The position numbers and the translations under genes were made by a program. The notes under the pieces were generated by a model. It saw only the letters and a program-made list of their open reading frames with translations, was not told the DNA's origin and did not search any database. Below, in pieces: positions 52,215 to 60,471 of a stretch of 64,000 nucleotides of DNA (position 1 is the stretch's first letter; every line of letters starts with the position of its first letter). Source of the DNA: Postechiella sp039985655 (GTDB lineage Bacteria; Bacteroidota; Bacteroidia; Flavobacteriales; Flavobacteriaceae); assembly GCA_039985655.1 (NCBI GenBank), contig JBDWSF010000018.1:310001-374000 (forward strand), read 5' to 3'.

Positions 52215-52690
52215 TATGTAGTTGCTTCGTTTATAGCATAAGGAAATGAGGAATGATGTACATCAATTTTCAGTTCTCCATTAATTAATTTATAACCAAA
52301 TGTATATTCAACTTTTGCCTCATTACCATCTAAATCTGTGAAAAAATAATTTCCTATAGCAATGGCACGATTTTCTTCTAAAATGAGATTTGTATTTTCA
52401 AATCTTACTTTTATCCAAGGTTGAACAGCAAAGCCTTTGTCTTCGTTACTAGCTCGGTCTTCTCCAGCTATAAAATAAGATAAGGCTTAAAGATGAGTTG
52501 GTCTAAATTGTTCTATTTCGCATTTTGTTGGCTTAAATAAAACAGGACTATCATCAAAAGCATAACGTGCTTTAAGAAATTCGTTTGCAAATGCCTCACA
52601 TGCGATTCTATTTGCTTTTAAAGCTCCAATTTTTACGACACCTTCTCCCCAATTATTTTGAGTACTCAATACTTGTTCTTTAGTTATCAT
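52214..52690 (-). pseudogene. NTF2-like protein gene split by an in-frame stop
   Basis: From ATG 52690 the frame reads TKEQVLSTQNNWGEGVVKIG and KCEIEQFRPTHL, then TAA (52487-52489). The same frame continues without a break as ALSYFIAGEDRASNEDKGFA, then VQPWIKVRFENTNLILEEN, GNYFFTDLDGNEAKVEYTFG and LKIDVHHSSFPY to a stop at 52214. The whole, about 158 residues, is a SnoaL/NTF2-like family that I recall being labelled phosphoribosyl-AMP cyclohydrolase-like in some Bacteroidota annotations; that label is uncertain. One nonsense change separates two halves that look otherwise conserved. Confidence 0.75.
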
Positions 52691-52693
52691 TTT

Positions 52694-53356
52694 CTATATT
52701 TTTCGATTATTAATTATGTTTAAAAATTCATCTCGATATATTTTATCTTCAAAACTACCATCATATTCTATAGTGGTAGTAAAACTCTCTTTATCTTTTA
52801 TGCCTCTTGAAGATACACATAGGTGTTTGGCACAAATCATTACAATGACATCTTTTGTGTCTAAAATATTTTGCAAGTCTTTAAGGATTTGTAACGACAA
52901 CCTTTCTTGAACTTGTGGACGATGTGCATAATAATCTACTAATCGATTTATTTTTGAAAGCCCAATTACTTTTTCTTTAGGAATGTAGGCAATATGCGCA
53001 TGCCCTATTATTGGTAAAAAATGATGCTCACAAGAAGAGTCTATAGTAATATTTTGTTCTATAAGCATTTTTTTATACCCATACTTGTTTTCAAAAACAG
53101 ACATTTTTGGTTTGTTTTTGGGATTTAATCCATAATAGAGTTCCTTCACATACATTTTTGCAAAACGATAAGGTGTACCCGACAAACTATCATCTGTTAA
53201 ATCGAGACCAAGTGTTTCCATAATTTTTCCAAAATGGTGCTGAATAGTTATAATTTTTTCATCATCTGATCGATTAAATGCATTGGGAAGTATAGGTGTT
53301 TCAACACTTGATGATATATGGTTATCTCCAATTATTTCAATGTTTTTTTTATCCAT
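52694..53356 (-). CDS. folE: GTP cyclohydrolase I
   Basis: A 220-residue FolE1-type enzyme, which makes 7,8-dihydroneopterin triphosphate for folate or pterin synthesis. Zinc ligands are conserved: Cys109 and His112 in DSSCEHHFLP and Cys180 in CAKHLCVSSRG. GHAHIAYIPKEKVIGLSKIN and RLVDYYAHRPQVQERL form the substrate and oligomer contacts. It overlaps the MerC-domain gene by 8 bases and is therefore in the operon controlled by the Zur-box-like sites. In many bacteria a second folE copy is used under zinc limitation; this may be that copy. Confidence 0.93.
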   Translation of the reverse strand: MDKKNIEIIGDNHISSSVETPILPNAFNRSDDEKIITIQHHFGKIMETLGLDLTDDSLSGTPYRFAKMYVKELYYGLNPKNKPKMSVFENKYGYKKMLIEQNITIDSSCEHHFLPIIGHAHIAYIPKEKVIGLSKINRLVDYYAHRPQVQERLSLQILKDLQNILDTKDVIVMICAKHLCVSSRGIKDKESFTTTIEYDGSFEDKIYRDEFLNIINNRKI

Positions 53357-53750
53357 TTGTACAGCATTTAGAAGTATTGCATTGGCAATATTTTTTATTG
53401 TATAAGTGCAAGAATATTAATGTTAATGCAGGTACGTATATGAAATATTCATTTAAAGAAAGCCACATCATTTTTTCATTTACTATAGTAAAGAATAATA
53501 AGATCCAACTCATCCATAAAGCTGGTTTTATCCATTTTTTTGATGTAGTTTGTGTAGAACGATACACTGCGAAAAATGATATCACTAAGAAAATATAGTC
53601 TATAAACTGCCACCATGTTGGTGTTGTACTACAGCATGTTAACGAACAACTTTGTACTATAAAAATAAATGGAGTAGCAACGCAATGTATTAAACATAGT
53701 GTACTTGTAATTGCTCCTATATGGTCTGGTTTTTGGTTTACTAATATCAT
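53349..53750 (-). CDS. MerC-domain membrane protein
   Basis: I place the start at ATG 53750 (MILVNQKPDHIGAITSTLCL), because a longer frame would begin inside the operator. The 133 residues have four membrane segments and the MerC-like metal motif with paired Cys/His (LCLIHCVATPFIF), plus a Cys-rich region (SCSLTCCSTTPTWW) and a C-terminal Cys cluster (KKYCQCNTSKCCTNG). MerC-domain proteins in Bacteroidota are commonly found next to Fur/Zur-type regulators and are thought to move metals. It is the first gene of the divergent operon and overlaps folE. Confidence 0.85.
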   Translation of the reverse strand: MILVNQKPDHIGAITSTLCLIHCVATPFIFIVQSCSLTCCSTTPTWWQFIDYIFLVISFFAVYRSTQTTSKKWIKPALWMSWILLFFTIVNEKMMWLSLNEYFIYVPALTLIFLHLYNKKYCQCNTSKCCTNG

Positions 53751-53764
53751 TGAATTCTTATTAA

Positions 53765-53785
53765 TACAACTGAGTTGCAAATGTA
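53765..53785 (-). promoter_or_regulatory. Promoter -7 region and proximal Zur-box-like palindrome of the merC-folE operon
   Basis: On the minus strand TACATTTG (53778-53785) is preceded, 19 bases upstream, by TTG (53805-53807 region), an ideal Bacteroidota promoter. The palindrome TACAACTGAGTTGCA (53765-53779) overlaps its downstream edge, 15 bases before the MerC ATG. Bound repressor would block initiation. Confidence 0.65.
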
Positions 53786-53802
53786 AAAATAATACTCGTT
53801 AA

Positions 53803-53817
53803 TACAACTCTGTTGCT
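53803..53817. promoter_or_regulatory. Distal Zur-box-like palindrome
   Basis: TACAACTCTGTTGCT repeats the proximal palindrome with the same flank (TTAATACAACT). It covers the -33 region of the merC promoter and lies just upstream of the TATATTTG at 53830-53837 that would serve the regulator gene, so one site pair could control both directions. Confidence 0.6.
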
Positions 53818-53841
53818 TTATAATTGTTTTATATTTGTTTT

Positions 53842-54237
53842 ATGGGTGTAATTAGAAAAACAAAATCTGTTGTAGCTTTGCTTAATGAATTTAATATGAA
53901 TACTTCTTCGGGAGCAATTTCTGTTATTACTTTGATAGAGCGTTTAGATTCAAAATTTAATAAAACAACTATTTATCGTGTTTTAGATAAATTGGAAGAA
54001 GATGGTGTTTTACATTCATTTCTTGGTAAAAATGGATTAAAATGGTATGCAAAATGTAATAATTGTTCGGTAAATAAACATAATGATATTCATCCTCATT
54101 TTCAATGTTTATATTGTGGAAAAGTAGATTGTTTATCAGTTAGTGTTTCTATACCGAAAATACCGAACAGAAAAATAGAGGTTACTCAATTGTTAATACA
54201 AGGGAAATGTGAAATGTGTTGCTCAATAAATTCATGA
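53842..54237 (+). CDS. Fur-family transcriptional regulator, probable zinc-uptake regulator Zur
   Basis: I choose ATG 53842 (MGVIRKTKSVVALLNEFN), matching the usual start of this subgroup; the frame itself is open from 53824. The 131-residue protein has the winged-helix domain (ISVITLIERLDSKFNKTTIY, RVLDKLEEDGVLHSF) and the dimerisation domain with a structural zinc site of two CxxC pairs (HFQCLYCGKVDCL; GKCEMCC) and a His cluster (NKHNDIHPHF). The neighbours (MerC, FolE, CobW, phosphatase) indicate zinc rather than iron. It is divergent from the MerC gene with the two palindromes between. Confidence 0.87.
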   Translation: MGVIRKTKSVVALLNEFNMNTSSGAISVITLIERLDSKFNKTTIYRVLDKLEEDGVLHSFLGKNGLKWYAKCNNCSVNKHNDIHPHFQCLYCGKVDCLSVSVSIPKIPNRKIEVTQLLIQGKCEMCCSINS

Positions 54238-54257
54238 TTTTTATTATTGACTCCATT

Positions 54258-54345
54258 TTATATAGATTACCTCTCTAACCCTATCGTTGCTTCTAATAAA
54301 GATTATTCTTTTTTTAAGAAAATTTTAGAACGAAAAAAAGTAAAA
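54258..54345 (+). repeat. Decayed L module outside the island
   Basis: CCATTTTATATAGATTACC, CCCTATCGTTGCTTCTAATAA, and TTTTAGAACGAAAAAAAG align in order with CCATTCCATACACATTCCC, CTCCTATCGTCGCTTCGGG and TTTTTAGAAAGAAAAAAA of the island copies. No S site follows. The rest of the gap to 54497 shows nothing recognisable. Confidence 0.45.
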
Positions 54346-54496
54346 ACCACGCCATTTGAAACGTTATGATTTTTACTAAAAAGGAATCACGAGTTAAGTA
54401 AATAAATGATATTTATTATTAAATTAATTCTCTTAAAGAAGTGTCCAGCCTAATATCGTAAGTCCATTTTAAAAAAGACCGAAAATTAGTTTATAA

Positions 54497-54536
54497 CAAA
54501 AAGAGGATAATTATGCTACAAACCATCCTCTTTTCA
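54497..54536. terminator. Bidirectional terminator between zur and the DUF6515 gene
   Basis: AAAAGAGGAT pairs perfectly with ATCCTCTTTT around a 16-base loop, with A-run on one side and T-run on the other. It can serve the minus-strand gene ending at 54577 and the + strand regulator. Confidence 0.78.
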
Positions 54537-54576
54537 AAAAAAAATCAATCAACCAATCTTAATCTTATTTAAATTT

Positions 54577-55164
54577 TTATTCCATATTTATGATACCAAC
54601 AACCTCATAAGCTCTTGTACCGCCTACCTGCACTTTTTCGTAAAGAATATTCGCGTATTCGTAATAGTTTTGTCCATCTATAATAACTTTCTCATAGTCA
54701 TTTGGCAATTCATAAACAATAGTTCCAATTTCAGGGTCTACAACTTCATATGTATTGTCATGTTCTACATAAAAAACACCATTTGCGTTATAATAATTAT
54801 GGGATTTAAAACGTATTCGCTTAAAATTACTAGGTAAAACCTTTATTACAAAACCTACTTTAGGTGCAATTACAATATAACGACCTCTAGATTGTGTATA
54901 GAATTTATTATTTGAATAATAATAACTTTGTCCTTTATGCTTAACGACCTTTCTATTGGGTACGGATCTTACAGAAACTACTTTCCTTGTTGGTTTTTTG
55001 TAAATTACTTTTTTACTCGATACCCTATTGTTCTTAGTTATAGTTTTACTCTTTGTAGATACTGTTTTTGTTGCATTAGTTCTTTTGGTTTGTGCCGAAA
55101 CTTGTGCGGAAATAAATACCATAAATAAAGATGGTAAAACAAATGCTTTTATAAATACTTTCAT
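54577..55164 (-). CDS. DUF6515-family exported protein
   Basis: A 195-residue protein with a signal peptide (AFVLPSLFMVFISAQVSAQ), a basic Thr/Ser/Lys-rich linker (about 25-75), and three similar beta segments of 35-40 residues, each containing a (Y/N)YYxxNxxFY-like core (GQSYYYSNNKFYTQ; HNYYNANGVFYVEH; GQNYYEYANILYEK) followed by V(V/I)xPxxGxxVxxLP. This three-part pattern is that of DUF6515. The function is unknown; it may bind the cell wall or a membrane partner. Confidence 0.82.
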   Translation of the reverse strand: MKVFIKAFVLPSLFMVFISAQVSAQTKRTNATKTVSTKSKTITKNNRVSSKKVIYKKPTRKVVSVRSVPNRKVVKHKGQSYYYSNNKFYTQSRGRYIVIAPKVGFVIKVLPSNFKRIRFKSHNYYNANGVFYVEHDNTYEVVDPEIGTIVYELPNDYEKVIIDGQNYYEYANILYEKVQVGGTRAYEVVGIINME

Positions 55165-55372
55165 GTTTTCTTAGTTTTAAATGATTAAACTTTTCAATTA
55201 ACATCAATAATCTAGACTTTATCTTTTATTGATATCTTAAAAATATTTGATTTATTATCGAAATAAAAAGCTAATAGACGTTTCCTTAAATTGTATCTAC
55301 TAACAGGAAGATTTTATAGATATCAAATTAATATGCCATGTATAAACACTATAATTTTATTGATATAGAGGC

Positions 55373-55408
55373 AAAAAAAAGCACCCAATTTAATGTGTGC
55401 TTTTTTTA
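55373..55408. terminator. Strong bidirectional terminator
   Basis: AAAAAAAGCAC pairs with GTGCTTTTTTT around a short loop (one bulged base). It lies downstream of the response-regulator gene at 55500 on the minus strand. The remaining 200 bases up to the DUF6515 start at 55164 hold no gene. Confidence 0.88.
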
Positions 55409-55499
55409 CTTAGGTACTATTTATTATAAAAGAGAATAGACGAACGCTATATCTTTCCTCTCAATTCATAAAATTTATCTACCAAAGAAGAAAACAATT

Positions 55500-56234
55500 T
55501 TAGTTATTTAAAGAATTATTATTTATAAACTCCAAGAATTTTGGTTTGTATTGTTCAGAAACCGTAATACGTTGTTTGTTTATTATAATTTGACTTCGCT
55601 CAATCATATCTATATTTTTTAAAGTCACGATAAAGGAACGATGTACGCGCATGAACTGGTTGTCTGGTAATTCTGCTTCCAAAGATTTTAAACTCATCAA
55701 GGTTAAAATAGGTTTAGGATTATCTTTCAACCATATTTTAATATAATCTTTTAGACCTTCAAAATAGAGCACATCTGCTAATTTTATACGTAGTTGTTTG
55801 TATTCCGATTTCACAAATAGAAACTCTTTTTCTTCGGAAACAATGTTTTCTCCTTTTCCTTTTACCAACTCAAACCAAGTCCTTGCTTTATTTGCTGCAG
55901 CTAGAAATTCGGCATAATCAAAAGGTTTTAAAAGATAATCTAGTGCTTCTACCTTAAACCCTTCCAAAGCATATTGATCAAAGGCTGTAGTGAAAATAAC
56001 CCGTGTTTCTTTTGGTAACATTTTTGAAAACTCTATCCCAGTTAAATCTGGCATTTGTATATCTAAAAACAACAAATCTACGGGTTGTTCTTTTATAAAT
56101 TCCATTGCTTCAATAGCACTACTACACTTCTTTTTTAGTTCTAAAAAAGGAGTTTTATCAACATAACTTTCCACTAAATTTAAAGCCATAGGCTCATCAT
56201 CTACAATAACACAGGTAACTTTTTTATTGCTCAT
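55500..56234 (-). CDS. LytTR-family response regulator
   Basis: A 244-residue response regulator. The receiver domain (1-120) has the acidic pair VDDEP, phospho-acceptor Asp in LLFLDIQMPDLTG, the TTAFDQYALEGF switch and KPFDYAEF. The C-terminal LytTR DNA-binding domain (about 140-240) contains LYFEGLKDYIKIWLKDNPKP and MRVHRSFIVTLKNI. It lies 3 bases after the sensor kinase gene and forms a pair with it, at the end of the efflux operon. Confidence 0.95.
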   Translation of the reverse strand: MSNKKVTCVIVDDEPMALNLVESYVDKTPFLELKKKCSSAIEAMEFIKEQPVDLLFLDIQMPDLTGIEFSKMLPKETRVIFTTAFDQYALEGFKVEALDYLLKPFDYAEFLAAANKARTWFELVKGKGENIVSEEKEFLFVKSEYKQLRIKLADVLYFEGLKDYIKIWLKDNPKPILTLMSLKSLEAELPDNQFMRVHRSFIVTLKNIDMIERSQIIINKQRITVSEQYKPKFLEFINNNSLNN

Positions 56235-56237
56235 AAT

Positions 56238-57275
56238 CTAGTTGGTTTCAATTTCTAATTGTGCAACAAAACGTGAATCGTTCACAGATGTTTTAAAGCT
56301 ATTTTTGTTTGGATATAACAATTCTAAACGTTTTTTAATATTTGGAAGTCCTATTCCAGAACCGCTTTTATCTTCGATTTTCTTCGGGAAATTATGATTT
56401 TCAATAGTGAATAAAACCGTACTATCGCTATAAGTCATATTAATATCTATTGTACTTTCTTTACTTGCCGAAACACCATGTTTAAAAGCATTTTCAATTA
56501 ATGAAATAAATAATAAAGGTGCAATTTTAATTTCTGTACCTTCTGAAGGGAAACTATAATTAACTACCGTTTTATCAGATACACGAAGCTTCATTAACTC
56601 CATGTACTTTTTCATAAAATCGATTTCTTTACTTAACGAAACCTGCTCTTCATTAGTTTCATATAACATATAACGCATTAACTTACTTAAGCTATGTATA
56701 GACGTTTTCGCTTGATCTGGAGAAACATCTACCATTGCATAAATGTTATTTAATGAATTGAAAAAGAAATGTGGTTGTAACTGATAATGTAAATGTTGTA
56801 ACTCTGACTGTAATTTAAAATTAGCGGCTTCCTTTCTTTCTGCTTCTGTTTTCACCCAACGCTTTGTGGTTTTTACGGCAATAGAAAACAGTAATGGTGC
56901 CATATAAGATATCATTTGAACATAAATAAACATTTTAAATGGCCTGTTTGGACCATCGCTTGAAGTTCTCTTTTTTAATAAATCCTGAAAATAAAGACCT
57001 TCAATCGTTTCTTTTAAAAAGATAAAAAAACCAATCAAAATTAAATTTACACCTACAAACCAAATTGTTTTTTTAGTAAATAGAAATTTATCAATTAAAA
57101 CAAAATAATTCAAGTAAAATAGAATTGCCGAAAATACTAAGGGAATCCAAAAATGAATAACAACTCTATTTATATCTTGTTCTTGTCCATAAGATAGTAG
57201 ATATGGCATACTAAAAAGTACAACCCATATTAATAGGTGTGACAAGAGGGCTATATTTTTGTTTTTTAATATCAT
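56238..57275 (-). CDS. LytS-type sensor histidine kinase
   Basis: A 345-residue membrane kinase with four membrane segments (about residues 8-28, 40-60, 72-95 and 115-135) and no extracellular domain. The His_kinase domain is recognisable from HLHYQLQPHFFFNSLNNIYA (phospho-His in LQPHFFFN), and the ATPase part from PLLFISLIENAFKHGVSASK and GSGIGLPNIKKRLELLYP. It is 6 bases downstream of the ABC permease gene, so signal input and efflux are co-expressed. Confidence 0.94.
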   Translation of the reverse strand: MILKNKNIALLSHLLIWVVLFSMPYLLSYGQEQDINRVVIHFWIPLVFSAILFYLNYFVLIDKFLFTKKTIWFVGVNLILIGFFIFLKETIEGLYFQDLLKKRTSSDGPNRPFKMFIYVQMISYMAPLLFSIAVKTTKRWVKTEAERKEAANFKLQSELQHLHYQLQPHFFFNSLNNIYAMVDVSPDQAKTSIHSLSKLMRYMLYETNEEQVSLSKEIDFMKKYMELMKLRVSDKTVVNYSFPSEGTEIKIAPLLFISLIENAFKHGVSASKESTIDINMTYSDSTVLFTIENHNFPKKIEDKSGSGIGLPNIKKRLELLYPNKNSFKTSVNDSRFVAQLEIETN

Positions 57276-57281
57276 TTATTA

Positions 57282-58508
57282 TTATTCGTAACGTAAAGCT
57301 GTTATTGGATCTAAAGCTGATGCTTTTCTTGCAGGATACCATCCAAAAAAGATGCCTGTTACTGCACATACGGCAAATGAAATTACTATAGAATACAAAG
57401 CAACACTTGTTGGCCAATTTAAGAATTTTTCTATAAAAACGGTAGCTCCAAGCCCTAAAATTACACCAAGTAAACCTCCTGTAATACTAATTAGTATGGC
57501 TTCAATTAAAAATTGCATTAAAATATCGGTTCCTTTTCCTCCTACAGCCATTCGCAATCCAATTTCTTTGGTTCGTTCTTTTACAGATACATACATGATA
57601 TTCATGATTCCAATACCACCAATTAATAAGGATATACTTGCAACTGCTACTAGCAATATAGTGAGCATTTCAGAGGTTGAGCTAAATGTTGAAATTAACT
57701 CTTCCATAGAACGTACACTAAAATCGTCGTCTTCATGATCCATTAATTGGTGTTGGGTTCTTAAAATTTCTATGACTTGAGTTACTGCTTCAGGTGCATC
57801 ATCCTCACTTACTGCAGATGCGATAATCTGATTTAAATAATCGATAGCCAAAATACGTTTTTGTACAGTTGTATAAGGTGCAATAACCACATCATCTTGA
57901 TCTTGACCAAAGGTGTTTTCTCCTTTTTCTTCTAAAACACCAATAACTTTAAAAGGAATATTGTTAAAACGAATCATTTGACCTACAGGGTTTTGACCAT
58001 CTGGAAACACATTATCTACAACAGTTTGCCCAATAACTGCTACTTTTGAAGCTGATTTGATATCAGTATCAGTAAACATACTGCCACTTTGTAAATCGAC
58101 CACTTTAATATTTAGATAGTCAGGATTTACACCATAAATAGTAGATGGCCAGTTGTTGGAACCGTTAATAATTTGACCTCCTCCATTTACAACTGGTGTA
58201 ATGTAGTTTAATAAACTAGCTTGTTCTTTTATAGTTTCGTAGTCTTTAAGTGTTAAGGTTTGTACATTTCCTCCACTACCTTTTGCCGGGCCTCTGGTAT
58301 CTGCTCCTGGTTTAATAGTAATCATATTAGAACCCATTGCAGAAATTGTTGTACGAATACTTTCTTTAGAACCTTCTCCAATAGCTAGCATTGCAATTAC
58401 AGAAGCCACACCAATGATGATACCTAACATAGTAAGCAAGGTTCTAGTCTTGTTAAGAATGATGGCCTTATATGCTATTTTGAATAAATTTAATAGTCTC
58501 ATAATCAA
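57282..58508 (-). CDS. MacB-type ABC transporter permease (FtsX family)
   Basis: A 408-residue permease with an N-terminal membrane segment (TLLTMLGIIIGVASVIAMLAI), a large periplasmic MacB-core domain (about 45-275), and three C-terminal membrane segments (ILLVAVASISLLIGGIGIMN and following). It ends YPARKASALDPITALRYE, typical for the family. The ATPase, unlike in E. coli MacB, is encoded separately and its gene overlaps by 4 bases. With MacA and TolC it should form a tripartite efflux system for peptides, macrolides or lipid-like molecules. Confidence 0.94.
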   Translation of the reverse strand: MIMRLLNLFKIAYKAIILNKTRTLLTMLGIIIGVASVIAMLAIGEGSKESIRTTISAMGSNMITIKPGADTRGPAKGSGGNVQTLTLKDYETIKEQASLLNYITPVVNGGGQIINGSNNWPSTIYGVNPDYLNIKVVDLQSGSMFTDTDIKSASKVAVIGQTVVDNVFPDGQNPVGQMIRFNNIPFKVIGVLEEKGENTFGQDQDDVVIAPYTTVQKRILAIDYLNQIIASAVSEDDAPEAVTQVIEILRTQHQLMDHEDDDFSVRSMEELISTFSSTSEMLTILLVAVASISLLIGGIGIMNIMYVSVKERTKEIGLRMAVGGKGTDILMQFLIEAILISITGGLLGVILGLGATVFIEKFLNWPTSVALYSIVISFAVCAVTGIFFGWYPARKASALDPITALRYE

Positions 58509-59248
58509 TTGTCTTGTTTAGGTAGTTTTGCTAATTCTGTTGCTGCAGATTGAATATTATGATTGCTGTAATCTTGCATGATTTCTCCATCTTTTAGCAC
58601 AACTGTTCGGTTACTAAATGTTGCTATATCTGGTTCATGAGTTACAAATGCTATGGTAATACCTTGCTTATTTAACTCTTGAAACAAGGACATAATCTCA
58701 TAAGATGTGCGTGTATCCAAATTTCCAGTAGCTTCATCTGCTAGTAGCATTACTGGGTTATTAACCAACGATCTGGCTATAGCTACTCGTTGTTGTTGTC
58801 CTCCTGAAAGTTGAGATGGTGTATGATGTAATCGTTCGCCTAAACCAACCATTTCTAAAGCTTTAATAGCTCTTTCTCTTCGCTCTTCGGTAGAAACTTT
58901 ACTATTATATAATAAGGGTAGTTCTACGTTTTCAATAGCAGATGTTCTTGCTAATAAATTATACGATTGGAAAATGAATCCTATTTTTTCGTTTCTAATA
59001 GTTGCCAATTCATTTCTGCTTAGGTTTTTCACACTTACACCATCAATTTCATATACTCCTGAAGTAGGTTGATCCAAACAGCCTAAAATGTTTAACATCG
59101 TACTTTTACCAGAACCACTAGATCCCATTATGGTTACAAATTCACCTTCTTTTATGCTGAATGAAATGCCTCGTAACGCATGAACCGTTTCGGTTCCCAT
59201 AGTGAACTCACGTTTTAAGTTTTCTATTTTTATGATTTCTTTACTCAT
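58505..59248 (-). CDS. MacB/LolD-type ABC transporter ATPase
   Basis: A 247-residue nucleotide-binding subunit with Walker A (GSSGSGKSTMLN), Q-loop (IFQSYNLLARTSAIENVELP), signature LSGGQQQRVAIARSL, Walker B (VMLLADEATGNLDT) and H-loop (AFVTHEPDIA). It pairs with the permease gene it overlaps by 4 bases. A short C-terminal extension of about 15 residues is unremarkable. Confidence 0.96.
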   Translation of the reverse strand: MSKEIIKIENLKREFTMGTETVHALRGISFSIKEGEFVTIMGSSGSGKSTMLNILGCLDQPTSGVYEIDGVSVKNLSRNELATIRNEKIGFIFQSYNLLARTSAIENVELPLLYNSKVSTEERRERAIKALEMVGLGERLHHTPSQLSGGQQQRVAIARSLVNNPVMLLADEATGNLDTRTSYEIMSLFQELNKQGITIAFVTHEPDIATFSNRTVVLKDGEIMQDYSNHNIQSAATELAKLPKQDN

Positions 59249-59254
59249 GGTTAT

Positions 59255-60460
59255 TTATTTTTTTCTATTGCCTCCTGGTCGTTGTGGCATGAAAGGACTT
59301 TCGTTAGCCCCTTCTTTTTCAGTTTCAGATTTACTAACACCTTTTAAACTATAAACCAATTTTTCACCTTCAGCAACACCGCTTAGTACTTGTACGTTTA
59401 CACCATCACTTGCTCCTAGTGTTACTACTTTTGAGGTAATGCTATTATCATTACCAAGAACCCAAAGCGTGGTTTCATTTTTAGATTTATCTTTTTTAAC
59501 TGCAGATAAATTATGTTGTGCATTATACATTGCTAAAGTTTCTCGCTCTGGCTTAAAGTTTATGGCTTTAGCTTCCGCAGTTAAAACATCATTTAATTCT
59601 AATGTATAAATTGAAATGGTTGCTGTTAAACCTGGCTTTAATTTTAAATCTTCATTTTCTGCTTTAATAACTACTGTGTAAGTCACTACATTTGAGGTTA
59701 CTGTTGGGTCCAAACGTACTTGCGTTACAACACCTTTAAAGGTTTCACCTATATATGCATCTACCGTAAACTCGACACGTTGTCCTTCTATAACTTGCCC
59801 TATATCTGCTTCATCTACATCTGCTTCTACTTGCATTTCTTTTAAATCTTGAGCGATTGTAAAGAGTGTAGGTGTACTAAAGCTTGCAGCCACGGTTTGC
59901 CCCACATCAATTGCTCTCGACAAAATCACACCATCAATTGGCGAATAAATATTTGCATAGCCTAAATTGGTTCTTGCAGATTGTAAGTCTGAATAACGCT
60001 GTGTTACTGTGCCTTTTGCAGTTTCATAATTAAAAGCTGCATCATCAAAATCTGATTTACTAATAACCTGACTGTCATATAATGTTTTCTGTCTGTCGTA
60101 AATCGTTTTTGTGTAATTTCTTTGGCTAACTGCATTATCATAAGCTGCTTGTGCTTGTGTTTTTGCTGCGTTTAGATTCGTTTTATCCAATTCGGCAATA
60201 AGTTGTCCTTCTTTAACAACACTATTATAATCCACATAAATTTTCTCTACAACTCCAGATACTTGTGTACCTACCTCAACTTGTGTTATAGGCTCTATGG
60301 TTCCTGTTGCAGTAACCATAGTGGTTACATTTGCTTTTCTTGCTGTAACGGTTTTAGATTCGATAATTATAGCATCTTCGCCTTTAAAAAAGCTGAAGCC
60401 TACAATAGCAAGCACAATTAGTGTGATGCTGCTTATTATGATTTTCTTTTTATTGTTCAT
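59255..60460 (-). CDS. MacA-type periplasmic adaptor subunit
   Basis: A 401-residue membrane-fusion protein: N-terminal anchor (IIISSITLIVLAIVGFSFF), first beta-barrel/lipoyl segment (VEVGTQVSGVVEKIYVDYNS), a coiled-coil hairpin (about 100-160; TKTIYDRQKTLYDSQVISKS), second lipoyl half (YANIYSPIDGVILSRAIDVG) and a beta-barrel domain with TVTSNVVTYTVVIKAENEDL. It bridges the ABC permease and TolC. The C-terminal about 20 residues are Gly/Pro-rich. It sits between the tolC and ATPase genes with gaps of 11 and 6 bases. Confidence 0.94.
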   Translation of the reverse strand: MNNKKKIIISSITLIVLAIVGFSFFKGEDAIIIESKTVTARKANVTTMVTATGTIEPITQVEVGTQVSGVVEKIYVDYNSVVKEGQLIAELDKTNLNAAKTQAQAAYDNAVSQRNYTKTIYDRQKTLYDSQVISKSDFDDAAFNYETAKGTVTQRYSDLQSARTNLGYANIYSPIDGVILSRAIDVGQTVAASFSTPTLFTIAQDLKEMQVEADVDEADIGQVIEGQRVEFTVDAYIGETFKGVVTQVRLDPTVTSNVVTYTVVIKAENEDLKLKPGLTATISIYTLELNDVLTAEAKAINFKPERETLAMYNAQHNLSAVKKDKSKNETTLWVLGNDNSITSKVVTLGASDGVNVQVLSGVAEGEKLVYSLKGVSKSETEKEGANESPFMPQRPGGNRKK

Positions 60461-60471
60461 GACTGTCTTGA

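Noticed and set aside
52487..52690. 67-residue ORF as an independent small protein
   Set aside because: The frame continues past the TAA for another 90 codons with conserved-looking sequence, so this is the first half of a split gene.
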